A stretch of DNA of 64,000 bases from Streptomyces sp. AJS327. Lineage in GTDB: Bacteria; Actinomycetota; Actinomycetes; Streptomycetales; Streptomycetaceae. The position numbers and the translations under genes were made by a program. This document shows positions 8,904 to 16,802 of this stretch, in pieces. The notes under the pieces were generated by a model. The model was given only the letters and a program-made list of their open reading frames with translations, was not told the DNA's origin and searched no databases. The stretch spans positions 434,001-498,000 of the forward strand of contig NZ_SKBR01000003.1 in assembly GCF_013450295.1 (NCBI RefSeq). Reading direction: 5' to 3'. Each line of letters opens with the position of its first letter. Within the stretch, counting starts at the first letter, position 1.

Positions 8904-11207
8904 ATGAGCCTCGTGCAGCAGCCGGGCACGCCCCGGATCAGTCTCGTCATCCCCGTGTACCGGGTGCAGGGTTACCTGCGGGAGTGCCTGGACTCGGTAC
9001 TCGCCCAGTCCTTCGGTGATGTCGAGATCGTCGCCGTCAACGACCACTCGCCGGACGCCTGTGGGCGGATCCTGGACGAGTACGCCGCGCGTGACGCCCG
9101 GGTGCGACCGATCCACCTCAGCGCGAACCGGGGCATCGGCAAGGCCCGCGACCTGGGAGCCGCCCACGCCACCGGCGACTACCTGCTCTTCCTGGACAGC
9201 GACGACACCCTGGCCGATGGGGCGCTCCAGGCCGTCGCCGACCGCCTGGACGAGACCGCGGAACCGGACATCCTGCTGGTCAACCACGTCCGGACGTACT
9301 GGACGGGGCGGGTGCAGGCCAGCGCCGCCGGGGAACTCCTGGCCGCCGCGGGCGACGACGTGTTCACCGCGCTCGAACGACCCGCGTACCTGGGTCTGTT
9401 CGCGGTCGTCTGGAACCGGGTGTACCGACGGGAGTTCTACGCGGGTCACGGGTTCACCTTCACCGACGGCCTCTACGAGGACGCGCTGATGGTCTACCGG
9501 ACCATGCTCACCGCCGAGACCATCGCCTGCCTGGAACACGTCTGTGTGGAGTACCGGCAGCGGCGGCAGGGCAACTCCATGCGCACACCGGGCCGGAAGC
9601 ACTTCGTGATCTTCGAGCAGTACGCCCGGCTCTTCGACTTCCTCAACGAACGCCCCCAACTGGAGCCGGTACGGGGTCTGTTGTTCGAGCGGATGGTCAG
9701 CCACTTCCTGTTCACCCTCGTCCGCGAGGACCGCATACCGCCAGCGGACCGCTCCGAGTTCTTCGCGCGCGCCTCCGCGCAGTACGCCCGTTTCAAGCCC
9801 GCGCACTTCACCAGGCCGGAGGGCGCGACCGGGGTGCGGTTCGAACTCCTGGAGCGCGGCTCCTACCCGGTCTACGCGGCCGCTGAGTTGGCGGGTTCCG
9901 CCCGTACGAAGCTGCGCCGGCGGGCGGCGCGCGCCAAGACCGCGCTGGGCAGGCGGGCCTACGACCGGCTGTACCACATGCACCTGCGCCGCCCGATCGA
10001 CGAGAACCTCGCGGTGTACAGCGCCTACTGGAACCGGGGCGTCGCCTGCAACCCGGCCGCGATCTACCACAAGGCCCGCGAACTCGCCCCGCACGTCCAC
10101 GGGGTGTGGATCGTCCGGCCCGAGGACGAGCACACCGTGCCCGCCGGGGTCGACTACGTCCTCCCCCGCTCCCCCCGGTACTGGGAGGTCATGGCCCGGG
10201 CCAAGTACCTCGTGAACAACGTGAACTTCCCCAACGAGGTGGTCAAACGACCCGGGCAGATCCACCTCCAGACCCACCACGGCACCCCGCTCAAGCAGAT
10301 GGGCATCGACCAACAGCGGTTCCCCGCCGCCGCGAAGGGCATGAGCTTCCACAAGCTCCTTGAGCGGGTGGACCGTTGGGACTACAGCCTCTCCTCCAAC
10401 CAGCACTCGACGGAGATCTGGGAACGCGTCTACCCGTGCGCCTTCGAGTCGGTCGACTCCGGATACCCGCGGAACGACGTGTACTTCCACGCCACCGCCG
10501 ACGACGTCACCCGCGCCCGCGCCGAACTCGGCATCAAGAGCGGGCAGACCGCGGTGCTGTACTGCCCCACCGTGCGCGACTACCAGAAGGGCTTCGTGCC
10601 CCGGCTGGACCTGGAGCGGCTCTGCCGCGAACTCGGCCCGGACCACGTCGTGTTGGTGCGCGCGCACTACTTCTACGGCGCCGACCCGCGGCTGCGCGCG
10701 CTGGAGGAACGCGGACTGATCGTGGACGTCTCCCGGCACCCGGTGGTGGAGGACCTCTGCCTGGCCGCGGACGTCCTCGTCACCGACTACTCGTCCATCA
10801 TGTTCGACTTCGCCTGCCTCGACCGGCCCATCGTGTCGTACGTGGACGACTGGGAGGTCTATCGCAAGGCCCGCGGCGTCTACTTCGACCTGCTCTCCCA
10901 GAAGCCGGGCGAGACTCCCGGCGCCACCGCGGTCAGCGAGGACGAACTCGTCGAGGTCTTCCGCACCGGTGCCTGGATGGGCCCGCGGGCCACCGCGCTG
11001 CGCGCCGCCTTCCGCGAGCGCTTCGTGCAGTACGACGACGGTCACGCGGCCGAGCGCGTCGTCCGGCAGATCTTCCTCGGCGCACGGGCGACGCCCCCGG
11101 TGATCCCGCTCGACCAGCGCACCCCAGCGCCCGCCCCGCGCGACAGCGACGCGATGACGGGATGCCCGCCCCCGCCCACGGGAGGCGTCGACCGGGTCCC
11201 CGCCTGA
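8904..11207 (+). CDS. Bifunctional family 2 glycosyltransferase / CDP-glycerol (teichoic acid) glycerophosphotransferase
   Basis: 767 residues, two catalytic halves. Residues 11-330 are a GT-A family 2 transferase: ISLVIPVYRVQGYLRECLDS, VNDHSPD and the metal-binding FLDSDD (DSDD 98-101). The C-terminal half, from about 400, is a TagB/TagF-type CDP-glycerol:polyglycerol-phosphate transferase with THHGTPLKQMG (about 456), SGYPRND and VTDYSSIMFDFA (about 629). It should build a wall or capsular glycopolymer at the inner face of the membrane. There is no signal peptide. The ATG at 8904 fits the domain start although its RBS is weak; the open frame extends upstream through low-complexity sequence that is not protein-like. 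Confidence 0.9.
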   Translation: MSLVQQPGTPRISLVIPVYRVQGYLRECLDSVLAQSFGDVEIVAVNDHSPDACGRILDEYAARDARVRPIHLSANRGIGKARDLGAAHATGDYLLFLDSDDTLADGALQAVADRLDETAEPDILLVNHVRTYWTGRVQASAAGELLAAAGDDVFTALERPAYLGLFAVVWNRVYRREFYAGHGFTFTDGLYEDALMVYRTMLTAETIACLEHVCVEYRQRRQGNSMRTPGRKHFVIFEQYARLFDFLNERPQLEPVRGLLFERMVSHFLFTLVREDRIPPADRSEFFARASAQYARFKPAHFTRPEGATGVRFELLERGSYPVYAAAELAGSARTKLRRRAARAKTALGRRAYDRLYHMHLRRPIDENLAVYSAYWNRGVACNPAAIYHKARELAPHVHGVWIVRPEDEHTVPAGVDYVLPRSPRYWEVMARAKYLVNNVNFPNEVVKRPGQIHLQTHHGTPLKQMGIDQQRFPAAAKGMSFHKLLERVDRWDYSLSSNQHSTEIWERVYPCAFESVDSGYPRNDVYFHATADDVTRARAELGIKSGQTAVLYCPTVRDYQKGFVPRLDLERLCRELGPDHVVLVRAHYFYGADPRLRALEERGLIVDVSRHPVVEDLCLAADVLVTDYSSIMFDFACLDRPIVSYVDDWEVYRKARGVYFDLLSQKPGETPGATAVSEDELVEVFRTGAWMGPRATALRAAFRERFVQYDDGHAAERVVRQIFLGARATPPVIPLDQRTPAPAPRDSDAMTGCPPPPTGGVDRVPA

Positions 11208-11234
11208 CCCGCACAGTCGCGCTCCGCGCGCCAC

Positions 11235-11262
11235 GCGACCGCCCCTGGGAAGGGGCGGTCGC
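11235..11262 (+). terminator. Hairpin terminator after the glycosyltransferase gene
   Basis: Perfect 12-bp stem (11235-11246 with 11251-11262) closed by a GGGA tetraloop, 28 bp after the stop. Confidence 0.85.
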
Positions 11263-11435
11263 GGCTCAGCTCGGCGGTATTCCGCTCAACTGAGCATGAG
11301 AGGGCACGGATGGAAAACTGTAGGGAACCGCAAGGCGACCGCCGTCGCGTGGTGCGAAGCGGGCAAGCCTCTACCCGGTGGTAGTGCGGAGGATGAATCC
11401 ACGCACGACAACCGGCAGGAGGTGAAGTACCGCCC

Positions 11436-11564
11436 ATGAGCGCGGAGTTCTGGCGGACGGTCCAGCACGCCATCGAGAGGGACACCTGGACCGCCCGCCT
11501 CATCGCGATATCCCTCACGATGGGGGCCTTAGCTCTCTCGGCTTACGTGGTGGTGAGCCAGTAG
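11436..11564 (+). CDS. Tiny single-helix membrane protein with a TTA codon
   Basis: 42 residues: a charged amphipathic N-terminus (MSAEFWRTVQHAIERDTW) and one C-terminal hydrophobic helix of about 20 residues ending VVVSQ. AGGAGGTGA lies about ten bases before the ATG. Leu32, in the helix, is encoded by TTA (11529-11531), which is rare in this genome and would make synthesis depend on the bldA tRNA. I do not recognise a family. The gene at 56234-56359 has the same design. Possible roles are membrane signalling or a small toxin-like peptide; neither is shown. Confidence 0.65.
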   Translation: MSAEFWRTVQHAIERDTWTARLIAISLTMGALALSAYVVVSQ

Positions 11565-11752
11565 GCGCGGAGAGCCGTGACCGGGTGGCGGACTGTGCCA
11601 GCAGTCCGCCACCCCGTAACTCTAGGCCCGGCACCCCACCTCCCGCGCCGGTCACGCCCGCCGTCCACGCGTCGGCACCGCCGGACTGTGGGGAGTTGGG
11701 CTGGGACTGGGGCGCTGCGGGGCACCGGTGGCCGTCGGGCGGGCGCGGCGGT

Positions 11753-11863
11753 TCAGAGGTAGAGCTGGCGGCCGCAGGTGCCGCAGTGGGTCTTGCCGTC
11801 GCGGACGACGGTGGTGGGGTGGTCGCAGCGCGTCGTGCAACGCCGCTCACAGAGCCGGTTCAT
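11753..11863 (-). CDS. Small cysteine-rich zinc-ribbon-like protein
   Basis: 36 residues with five cysteines and a CxxC pair near the end (CGTCGRQLYL), suggesting one zinc knuckle. GGGAGG precedes the ATG with short spacing. It overlaps the end of the upstream membrane-protein gene by 17 bp and is the last gene of a four-gene coupled operon. Function unknown. Confidence 0.6.
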   Translation of the reverse strand: MNRLCERRCTTRCDHPTTVVRDGKTHCGTCGRQLYL

Positions 11864-12395
11864 GGCACCTCCCGGGGCACCACAGCGGAGCGGTCGGCCG
11901 ACGTCGAATCCACACCTCGTCCGGTGGAGAGACCAACGCACCGCTTCCGGGGGTCAGTTCGGGTGTTGTCCCGTTCTGGTCCGATGGATCGCTCGTCGTG
12001 GTCGTCGACGGCGGGTGCGATGGGGGTGATTGGGGTTGGGCGCTGATGGGGGTGCGGAAGGGGGCGGTGAGTTGGCGGGTGCCGGCTCGCTCCAGGTCGA
12101 TCAGCCGACGTAGGCAGGGGACGCAGCCGAACAGGGCCGTCCGGCCCCAGGGCATCGTGACCGTCCGGAACGCGGTCACCCGAACCTCCTCGCGTTCGCA
12201 GTACAGGCCACAGCGGCCCGTGAACCACACCCCGTACCCCTGCGGCACGAACCCCTCCGCCGAGCCCGGCTCCCGCCCCGCACCCTGCCCGGTCGACGCG
12301 TCCGAGGCGGCGGAGTGGCGCACGCACCACAGGTGGATGGCCGCCAGCGCGAGGACCGCCGCCGCGTAACTGACCCAGCCCGCCCAGCCGTTCAC
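11847..12395 (-). CDS. Predicted single-pass membrane protein with two CxxC-type pairs
   Basis: 182 residues. One N-terminal helix (VSYAAAVLALAAIHLWCVRH) is followed by a soluble region with cysteine pairs around CGLYCERE and CVPCL, then a Ser/Pro/Thr-rich C-terminal third likely to be disordered. The chosen GTG overlaps the TGA of the 22-codon gene before it (GTGA). A start 12 codons further upstream is possible but would span that gene. Such short cysteine-containing membrane proteins sit next to Xre/DUF397 pairs or integrated elements in streptomycetes. Function unknown. Confidence 0.6.
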   Translation of the reverse strand: MNGWAGWVSYAAAVLALAAIHLWCVRHSAASDASTGQGAGREPGSAEGFVPQGYGVWFTGRCGLYCEREEVRVTAFRTVTMPWGRTALFGCVPCLRRLIDLERAGTRQLTAPFRTPISAQPQSPPSHPPSTTTTSDPSDQNGTTPELTPGSGALVSPPDEVWIRRRPTAPLWCPGRCHEPAL

Positions 12396-12460
12396 CGTCG
12401 CCCCCACACCAGCAGCCACCCCGCCACCCACATCCGGGCCAGCACCCGGTACACACTCAC
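12392..12460 (-). CDS. 22-residue coupled hydrophobic peptide
   Basis: A 22-codon reading frame (MSVYRVLARMWVAGWLLVWG...) linked by GTGA overlaps at both ends, to the 80-codon gene before it and the 182-codon gene after it. The peptide is a short Trp/Leu/Val-rich amphipathic or membrane helix with basic ends. Its main role may be translational relay between the flanking genes; a functional micro-peptide is also possible. Confidence 0.5.
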   Translation of the reverse strand: MSVYRVLARMWVAGWLLVWGRR

Positions 12461-12699
12461 CGCTCCCACCCCCGCGCCGCGTACGCGCGCAACACCACCG
12501 TCAACTCCCGCGCCACCGCCAGATTGCACCGCCCCAGATCCACCAACGGACGCGGCACCGGCCCCGTACACGACAACGGATCCAACCCCAACGACGGCAA
12601 CTCCAACCCGACCTCCGCCAGCGCCTCGCCCAGATCCCTACGCACCGCCTCCGCCTCAGTGACTGAACCGCTCGCCGCCTGCTCATGCGTCTGTGCCAC
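12457..12699 (-). CDS. Small hypothetical protein, first gene of coupled operon
   Basis: 80 residues, soluble, acidic N-terminal half, predicted helical, no motif I recognise. The GTG start has GGAG six bases upstream. It is divergent from the Xre-family gene at 12857 with about 157 bp between them, so the regulator may control it through the palindrome at 12747. Confidence 0.65.
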   Translation of the reverse strand: MAQTHEQAASGSVTEAEAVRRDLGEALAEVGLELPSLGLDPLSCTGPVPRPLVDLGRCNLAVARELTVVLRAYAARGWER

Positions 12700-12746
12700 T
12701 GCTCACTCCAAACGTGTCTCGGTGGTCGCGAACGTGTGTCACGCTC

Positions 12747-12759
12747 TGTGGTGACCACA
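12747..12759. promoter_or_regulatory. Palindromic operator candidate between divergent genes
   Basis: TGTGGT-G-ACCACA is a perfect 13-bp palindrome about 48 bp upstream of the minus-strand operon start and 98 bp from the Xre start, well placed for a dimeric helix-turn-helix repressor. Binding by the neighbouring Xre protein is inference. Confidence 0.5.
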
Positions 12760-12856
12760 ACACAGGAAGCTCTACGGCGGCTTCACTTGACCGTGAGTGT
12801 GCAAGTTGAGGTCTTGATCGATTCCAACTCCCAGATCGTGTAGGAGCTGGTCAGGA

Positions 12857-13675
12857 GTGACGAGGAAGCGGTTGAACGACGCCAGATTGAATGGCGGAGC
12901 ACCTCCCTCATTCGGGGAGGACGTGAAGCGAGTGCGACTCGCGCGCGGTATGAAACAGAGGCACCTGGGTAGCGCCACGGGCTACAGCGAGGGCTACGTG
13001 AGCAAGGTGGAGAAGGGCACGGTCATCCCGTCCCCCAGATTCGCCGAGGGGTGCGACAAGGCGTTCGGTACCGGGGACCTGTTCGCGCAACAGCTTCGCC
13101 GCATCACCGAGGGGGAACACCCATCCTGGTTCGCCCCCTTCCTGGACGCGGAGCGCGAGGCCGAAGTTATCGAGGACTATTCGACGATCTTCGTGTTCGG
13201 AATGCTCCAGACGCCGGAGTACGCTCGCGCCGCACTGAACGGGGCCACCCCCGGGGCGGATCCGCGAGACATCGACGCGTCAGTGTTCGGCCGTATGCGG
13301 CGTCGGGAGATCATGGAACGTGAGAACCCGCCGCATGTTTGGGTGATTCTGCATGAAGCATCTCTACAGGCGACGGTCGGGACACCAGATGTGATGGTTG
13401 GCCAACTGCACTACTGTCAGAGGTCATGCGGCGGTTCCCAACGCTGACCCTCCAGGTACTGCCGCTCGTGAACTCCGCTGCGGCGCGGGCAACTCCCTTC
13501 ACTCTGCTCACGTCACAAAGGCAAACCTCGGTGCATGTTGAGGGACCGCAGGGCGGGCGACCGTACAGCGACAGTACGGCTGTTGGTGCTTCGCGCGGTG
13601 TCTACGATTATCTGAGAGCATGCGCCCTCAGTCCGCATGCCTCATTGGACTTCATCGATAGCGCAAGGGAATCTC
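12857..13675 (+). pseudogene. Xre-family regulator with DUF5753 domain, broken by a frameshift
   Basis: The first frame gives a HTH domain (RLARGMKQRHLGSATGYSEGYVSKVEKG) followed by the start of a DUF5753 ligand/effector region, then stops at 13447 after VMVGQLHYC. The expected continuation (SEVMRRFPTLTLQVLPL ... LDFIDSA) follows in another frame from about 13414. Adding one C in CACTACTGTCAG restores a single frame of normal family length (about 270 residues). This is either a real one-base deletion or a sequencing error. If real, the HTH part could still bind DNA. The GTG start has AGGAG ten bases upstream. It lies directly upstream of its usual DUF397 partner. Confidence 0.75.
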
Positions 13676-13879
13676 ATGAGCGACAAGCACGGGTGGATCA
13701 AGTCCAGCTACAGCGACGGCGGGGGCGGCAACTGCGTCGAGTGGGCCCCGGCTCTCGCGTCCGCCGGAAGCGTCCCCGTGCGGGACAGTAAGGACGTTCG
13801 CCGGACCCCGCTCGCGTTCTCCCCCGACGCCTGGGGCTCCTTCGTCGCCACGGCCAGGAGCGGGGCGTTCGACGCCTGA
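13676..13879 (+). CDS. DUF397 protein
   Basis: 67 residues with the DUF397 pattern: WIKSSYS near the N-terminus, GGNCVEWAP, VPVRDSKD and a final FSPDAWGSFVA segment. The ATG has AAGGGA five bases upstream. DUF397 proteins are small partners of Xre/DUF5753 regulators in actinomycetes, and several pairs act in development; BldB belongs to the wider family. Here the regulator partner is frameshifted. Confidence 0.88.
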   Translation: MSDKHGWIKSSYSDGGGGNCVEWAPALASAGSVPVRDSKDVRRTPLAFSPDAWGSFVATARSGAFDA

Positions 13880-14182
13880 GACCGTGGCCCGTCCCCGCGT
13901 GGGCGGCCTTCGCCGTGCCACCGGCTGCTGAGCCCCGTACGACCTCCAAGGACCCTGGCGGCTCTGCCTGTTGGTCGAACCGCACAGTGAACGGCGCTCG
14001 CCGCCGGGGTCCGTGAGGACGGTTTCGGCCTCGGTGTGGACGTCAGGGGGTAGTGGGGTTGCGGCTGACCGGAGGGGGCCACACCGCCTCGTCGCGAAAA
14101 GCACTCGCGCGCGTACGGGGAGTCACGGTCTCGGAGTCCGGACAGAGCCCGGGCGGACAGAACCCGGGCACGGTCCGGACAC
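13880..14182. other. Intergenic gap
   Basis: About 300 bp between DUF397 and the tRNA terminator. Short open frames here overlap the tRNA or lack an RBS; I see nothing supportable. Confidence 0.5.
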
Positions 14183-14218
14183 ATCGAAGGGCCCCAGGAG
14201 AACCTGGGGCCCTTCGAT
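14183..14218 (-). terminator. Terminator of tRNA-Leu
   Basis: Perfect 16-bp stem (14183-14198 with 14203-14218) with a 4-nt loop, directly downstream of the tRNA on the minus strand. Confidence 0.9.
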
Positions 14219-14220
14219 TG

Positions 14221-14307
14221 TGGTGCGCGAGGGGGGAGTTGAACCCCCACGTCCTTTCGGACACTGGAACCTGAATCCAGCGCGTCTGCCTATTCCGCCA
14301 CCCGCGC
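14221..14307 (-). tRNA. tRNA-Leu (anticodon CAG)
   Basis: Class II tRNA. The acceptor stem GCGCGGG pairs with CTCGCGC (one G-U), the discriminator is A and CCA is encoded. The anticodon arm is CTGGA-TTCAGGT-TCCAG, giving CAG. The variable arm is long (TGTCCGAAAGGACG), as expected for leucine, and the T-loop GGTTCAACTCC is intact. Confidence 0.95.
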
Positions 14308-15435
14308 CTAGGGTGTTTGCCCGCTGACCCCGTGGGCCTGCCGACATCCAGAAGATTAGCACGCCGAGGCGGGTGTCCTCACACCCGTTTGCGTGCCCCC
14401 GCTCACAGCGGCGAGTGACCGGGGGCACGTCCCGGCGTTCCCCGTATCCGCGCAGGTCCCGGCGGCTCCCCGAGGCTCGTGGCACACCCCGTCGGCTCCG
14501 GCGGACGGGCCCGCGGTGCCCGCCGAAGGGCCCGCCCCCGGCGTCCCCTCCCTCCGGTTCCCTCCGGTTCTCCGCGGTCCCTCTCCGGTCGCTCCCCGGT
14601 CTGTTCCTCTCCCGGTCCTGTGGTCCGTGCCCCCTCCGCGACGCGTGTCTCGATCCCTCCGCCTCCCGTGGACGCCGAGCGGACCCTCCCTGCGGCCGCA
14701 CCGGGCGTCCGTAGGGACGGTCCGCCGGTCCGGTCTCCCGTCCGTCCGCGGGTGCCGCCTCCGTCCGCGGGTGCCGCCGCCCGAGGCTCCGCCCGCCTCG
14801 CCCCCCCGTACGGTCCGGCGGCCCCTCGCTCGCCTCCGCCGTCCCTCCGGCCCGAACCGGGGGTTCCGTTTGGTTCCGGACGACCCGGGCCGGACGACCC
14901 GGTCCGTCCGGTCCAGCCGCCCGGTTTGGTCCGCCCGCTTGGCTGGCCCGTCCGGCCCGGTGGTCAGCCTGGCTCGCTGGCGCTGTGGGAGGGATGGGAG
15001 GGGCCCGGATCGGGGTGGTGGCCGCACGGCGGAGAGGGCGGAGGGGGCGGAGAGGGGGCGAGGGGGAGGGGCGCGGAGGGGGTGCGGAGGGTGTGGGGAG
15101 GCGCGGCGGGGGTCGGGCTACGGCGGGTGACGGAGGGCGGTGTGGCGGTGGTGGGGAGGCGCGGGGTGGTCGGCGGGCGGGGGCGGAGGGCTGGCCGACC
15201 GCGGGATGGCGCCGCTGCGGGAGACTGTGCACGGGGCGTCTACGATCCATGCGACGCTGTGAACGGTGTGCGGGTGTGAGAGCCGACACTCGGGCGCCGC
15301 GGCGCGAAGGGGAACCACCCGATTTCCTGACGCGTGGATACGATCAGTAAGCAGTACCGCGGCCACAAGTCCGCGCGCGCCCGGGGGACAATGGAGGCGC
15401 ACTAGAGCCGAGGACATCTGGGAAGGAGGTGCACC
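14308..15435. other. 1.1-kb gene desert upstream of fhaA, strongly strand-asymmetric
   Basis: No frame here looks like protein in composition, and none has an RBS. The plus strand is pyrimidine-rich at about 14450-14960, then flips to extreme G-richness at 14980-15200 with many runs of four to six G (possible quadruplexes). TACGAT hexamers at about 15241 and 15337 are candidate -10 elements for the fhaA operon. Confidence 0.6.
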
Positions 15436-16257
15436 GTGGGAGTTCTGAAGCGCTTCGAGCAGCGACTCGAAGGTCTCGTCAACGGCACCTTCGCGAAGGT
15501 GTTCAAGTCCGAGGTACAGCCCGTCGAGATCGCGGGCGCCCTCCAGCGCGAATGCGACAACAACGCGACCATCTGGAACCGCGAGCGGACCGTCGTTCCC
15601 AACGACTTCATCGTCGAACTGAGCACGCCGGACTACGACCGGCTCAGCCCGTACTCCCAGCAGCTGGGCGACGAGCTGTCCGGCATGGTGCGCGACTACG
15701 CCAAGCAGCAGCGCTACACCTTCATGGGCCCGATCAAGGTCCATCTGGAGAAGGCGGAGGACCTCGACACGGGCCTGTACCGGGTCCGGAGCCGCACCCT
15801 CGCGTCGAGCACGTCACAGCAGTCGCCGGAAGGCGGTCCCACGCAGGCGTCCGGCGGCCTGTCTCCGGGCGGGGGCGTTCCCCCGCGACCGGGCTCGCCC
15901 CCACCCATGCCCTCGGCGGCACCATCCTTCGCGGCGGGCGGTCAGGGACCGCCCAGCGGACCCATGCCGCGCGCCGAGACCCGCCGCTGGATCGAGATCA
16001 ACGGAAACCGCCACCAGATCTCCCGGCCCACGATGGTGCTGGGCCGCAGCACCGAGGCGGACGTGCGGATCGACGACCCCGGAGTCTCCCGGCGGCACTG
16101 CGAGATCCGGGTCGGAACCCCGACCTCGATCGCGGACCTGGGCTCGACCAACGGCATCGTGGTAGACGGACAGCACACCACTCGCGCTACGCTCCGCGAC
16201 GGCTCACGCGTTGTCGTGGGCAGTACCACGATCATTTACCGGCAAGCCGAAGGGTGA
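15436..16257 (+). CDS. fhaA: FHA-domain protein FhaA (DUF3662 plus FHA)
   Basis: 273 residues. The N-terminal DUF3662 domain (GVLKRFEQRLEGLVNGTFAKVFKS onward, about 1-120) is followed by a Gly/Pro/Ser linker (130-175) and an FHA domain (about 180-270) with LGRSTEADVRIDDPGVSRRHCEI and DLGSTNG, the phosphothreonine-binding signature. FhaA proteins recruit phosphorylated partners such as the MviN pseudokinase and link PknB signalling to peptidoglycan synthesis. The GTG start follows AAGGAGGTG. First gene of a six-gene operon on the plus strand. Confidence 0.95.
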   Translation: MGVLKRFEQRLEGLVNGTFAKVFKSEVQPVEIAGALQRECDNNATIWNRERTVVPNDFIVELSTPDYDRLSPYSQQLGDELSGMVRDYAKQQRYTFMGPIKVHLEKAEDLDTGLYRVRSRTLASSTSQQSPEGGPTQASGGLSPGGGVPPRPGSPPPMPSAAPSFAAGGQGPPSGPMPRAETRRWIEINGNRHQISRPTMVLGRSTEADVRIDDPGVSRRHCEIRVGTPTSIADLGSTNGIVVDGQHTTRATLRDGSRVVVGSTTIIYRQAEG

Positions 16258-16267
16258 AGCGGGGGCA

Positions 16268-16771
16268 ATGTCAGAGCTGACCCTCACGGTCATGCGGTTG
16301 GGCTTTCTCGCCGTACTGTGGCTGTTCGTCATCGTGGCCGTACAGGTCATCAGGAGCGACCTCTTCGGCACCCGTGTGACGCGGCGCACCGCGCGCCGTT
16401 CCGAAGGCCAGCGCCAGCCGCAGCAGCCCCAGCGCCAGCAGAGCGCGTCGCGCAGGGGACGGGGGGGTGGCCGGAACGCGCCCACCAAGCTGGTGGTCTC
16501 CGAGGGGTCGCTGACGGGCACCACCGTCGCGCTCCAGGGGCAGACCATCTCCCTCGGCAGGGCGCACGACTCCACGATCGTGCTGGACGACGACTACGCG
16601 TCCAGCCGGCACGCCCGGATCTACCCGGACCGGGACGGTCAGTGGATCGTCGAGGACCTCGGGTCCACGAACGGCACGTATCTCGACCGGACACGGCTGA
16701 CGACACCGACGCCGATCCCGCCCGGAGCGCCGATCCGCATCGGCAAGACGGTCATCGAGCTGCGGAAGTAG
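16268..16771 (+). CDS. fhaB: FHA-domain membrane protein FhaB
   Basis: 167 residues. An N-terminal transmembrane helix (LGFLAVLWLFVIVAVQVI), a basic Arg/Gln linker and a C-terminal FHA domain with SLGRAHDSTIVLDDDYASSRHA and DLGSTNGTY. It is the second phosphothreonine reader of the PknB locus. The start at 16268 places the helix at the N-terminus and fits family length; it begins ten bases after the fhaA stop. Confidence 0.94.
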   Translation: MSELTLTVMRLGFLAVLWLFVIVAVQVIRSDLFGTRVTRRTARRSEGQRQPQQPQRQQSASRRGRGGGRNAPTKLVVSEGSLTGTTVALQGQTISLGRAHDSTIVLDDDYASSRHARIYPDRDGQWIVEDLGSTNGTYLDRTRLTTPTPIPPGAPIRIGKTVIELRK

Positions 16772-16802
16772 TGACAGACATGACGACCGGAGGGTGGGCA
16801 CC

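Noticed and set aside
8646..11234. Long minus-strand open frame opposite the glycosyltransferase gene
   Set aside because: Antisense shadow with Gly/Val/Arg/His-rich composition and no RBS.
14043..14274. Short open frames over the tRNA-Leu gene
   Set aside because: They translate the tRNA and its terminator, a known source of false proteins.
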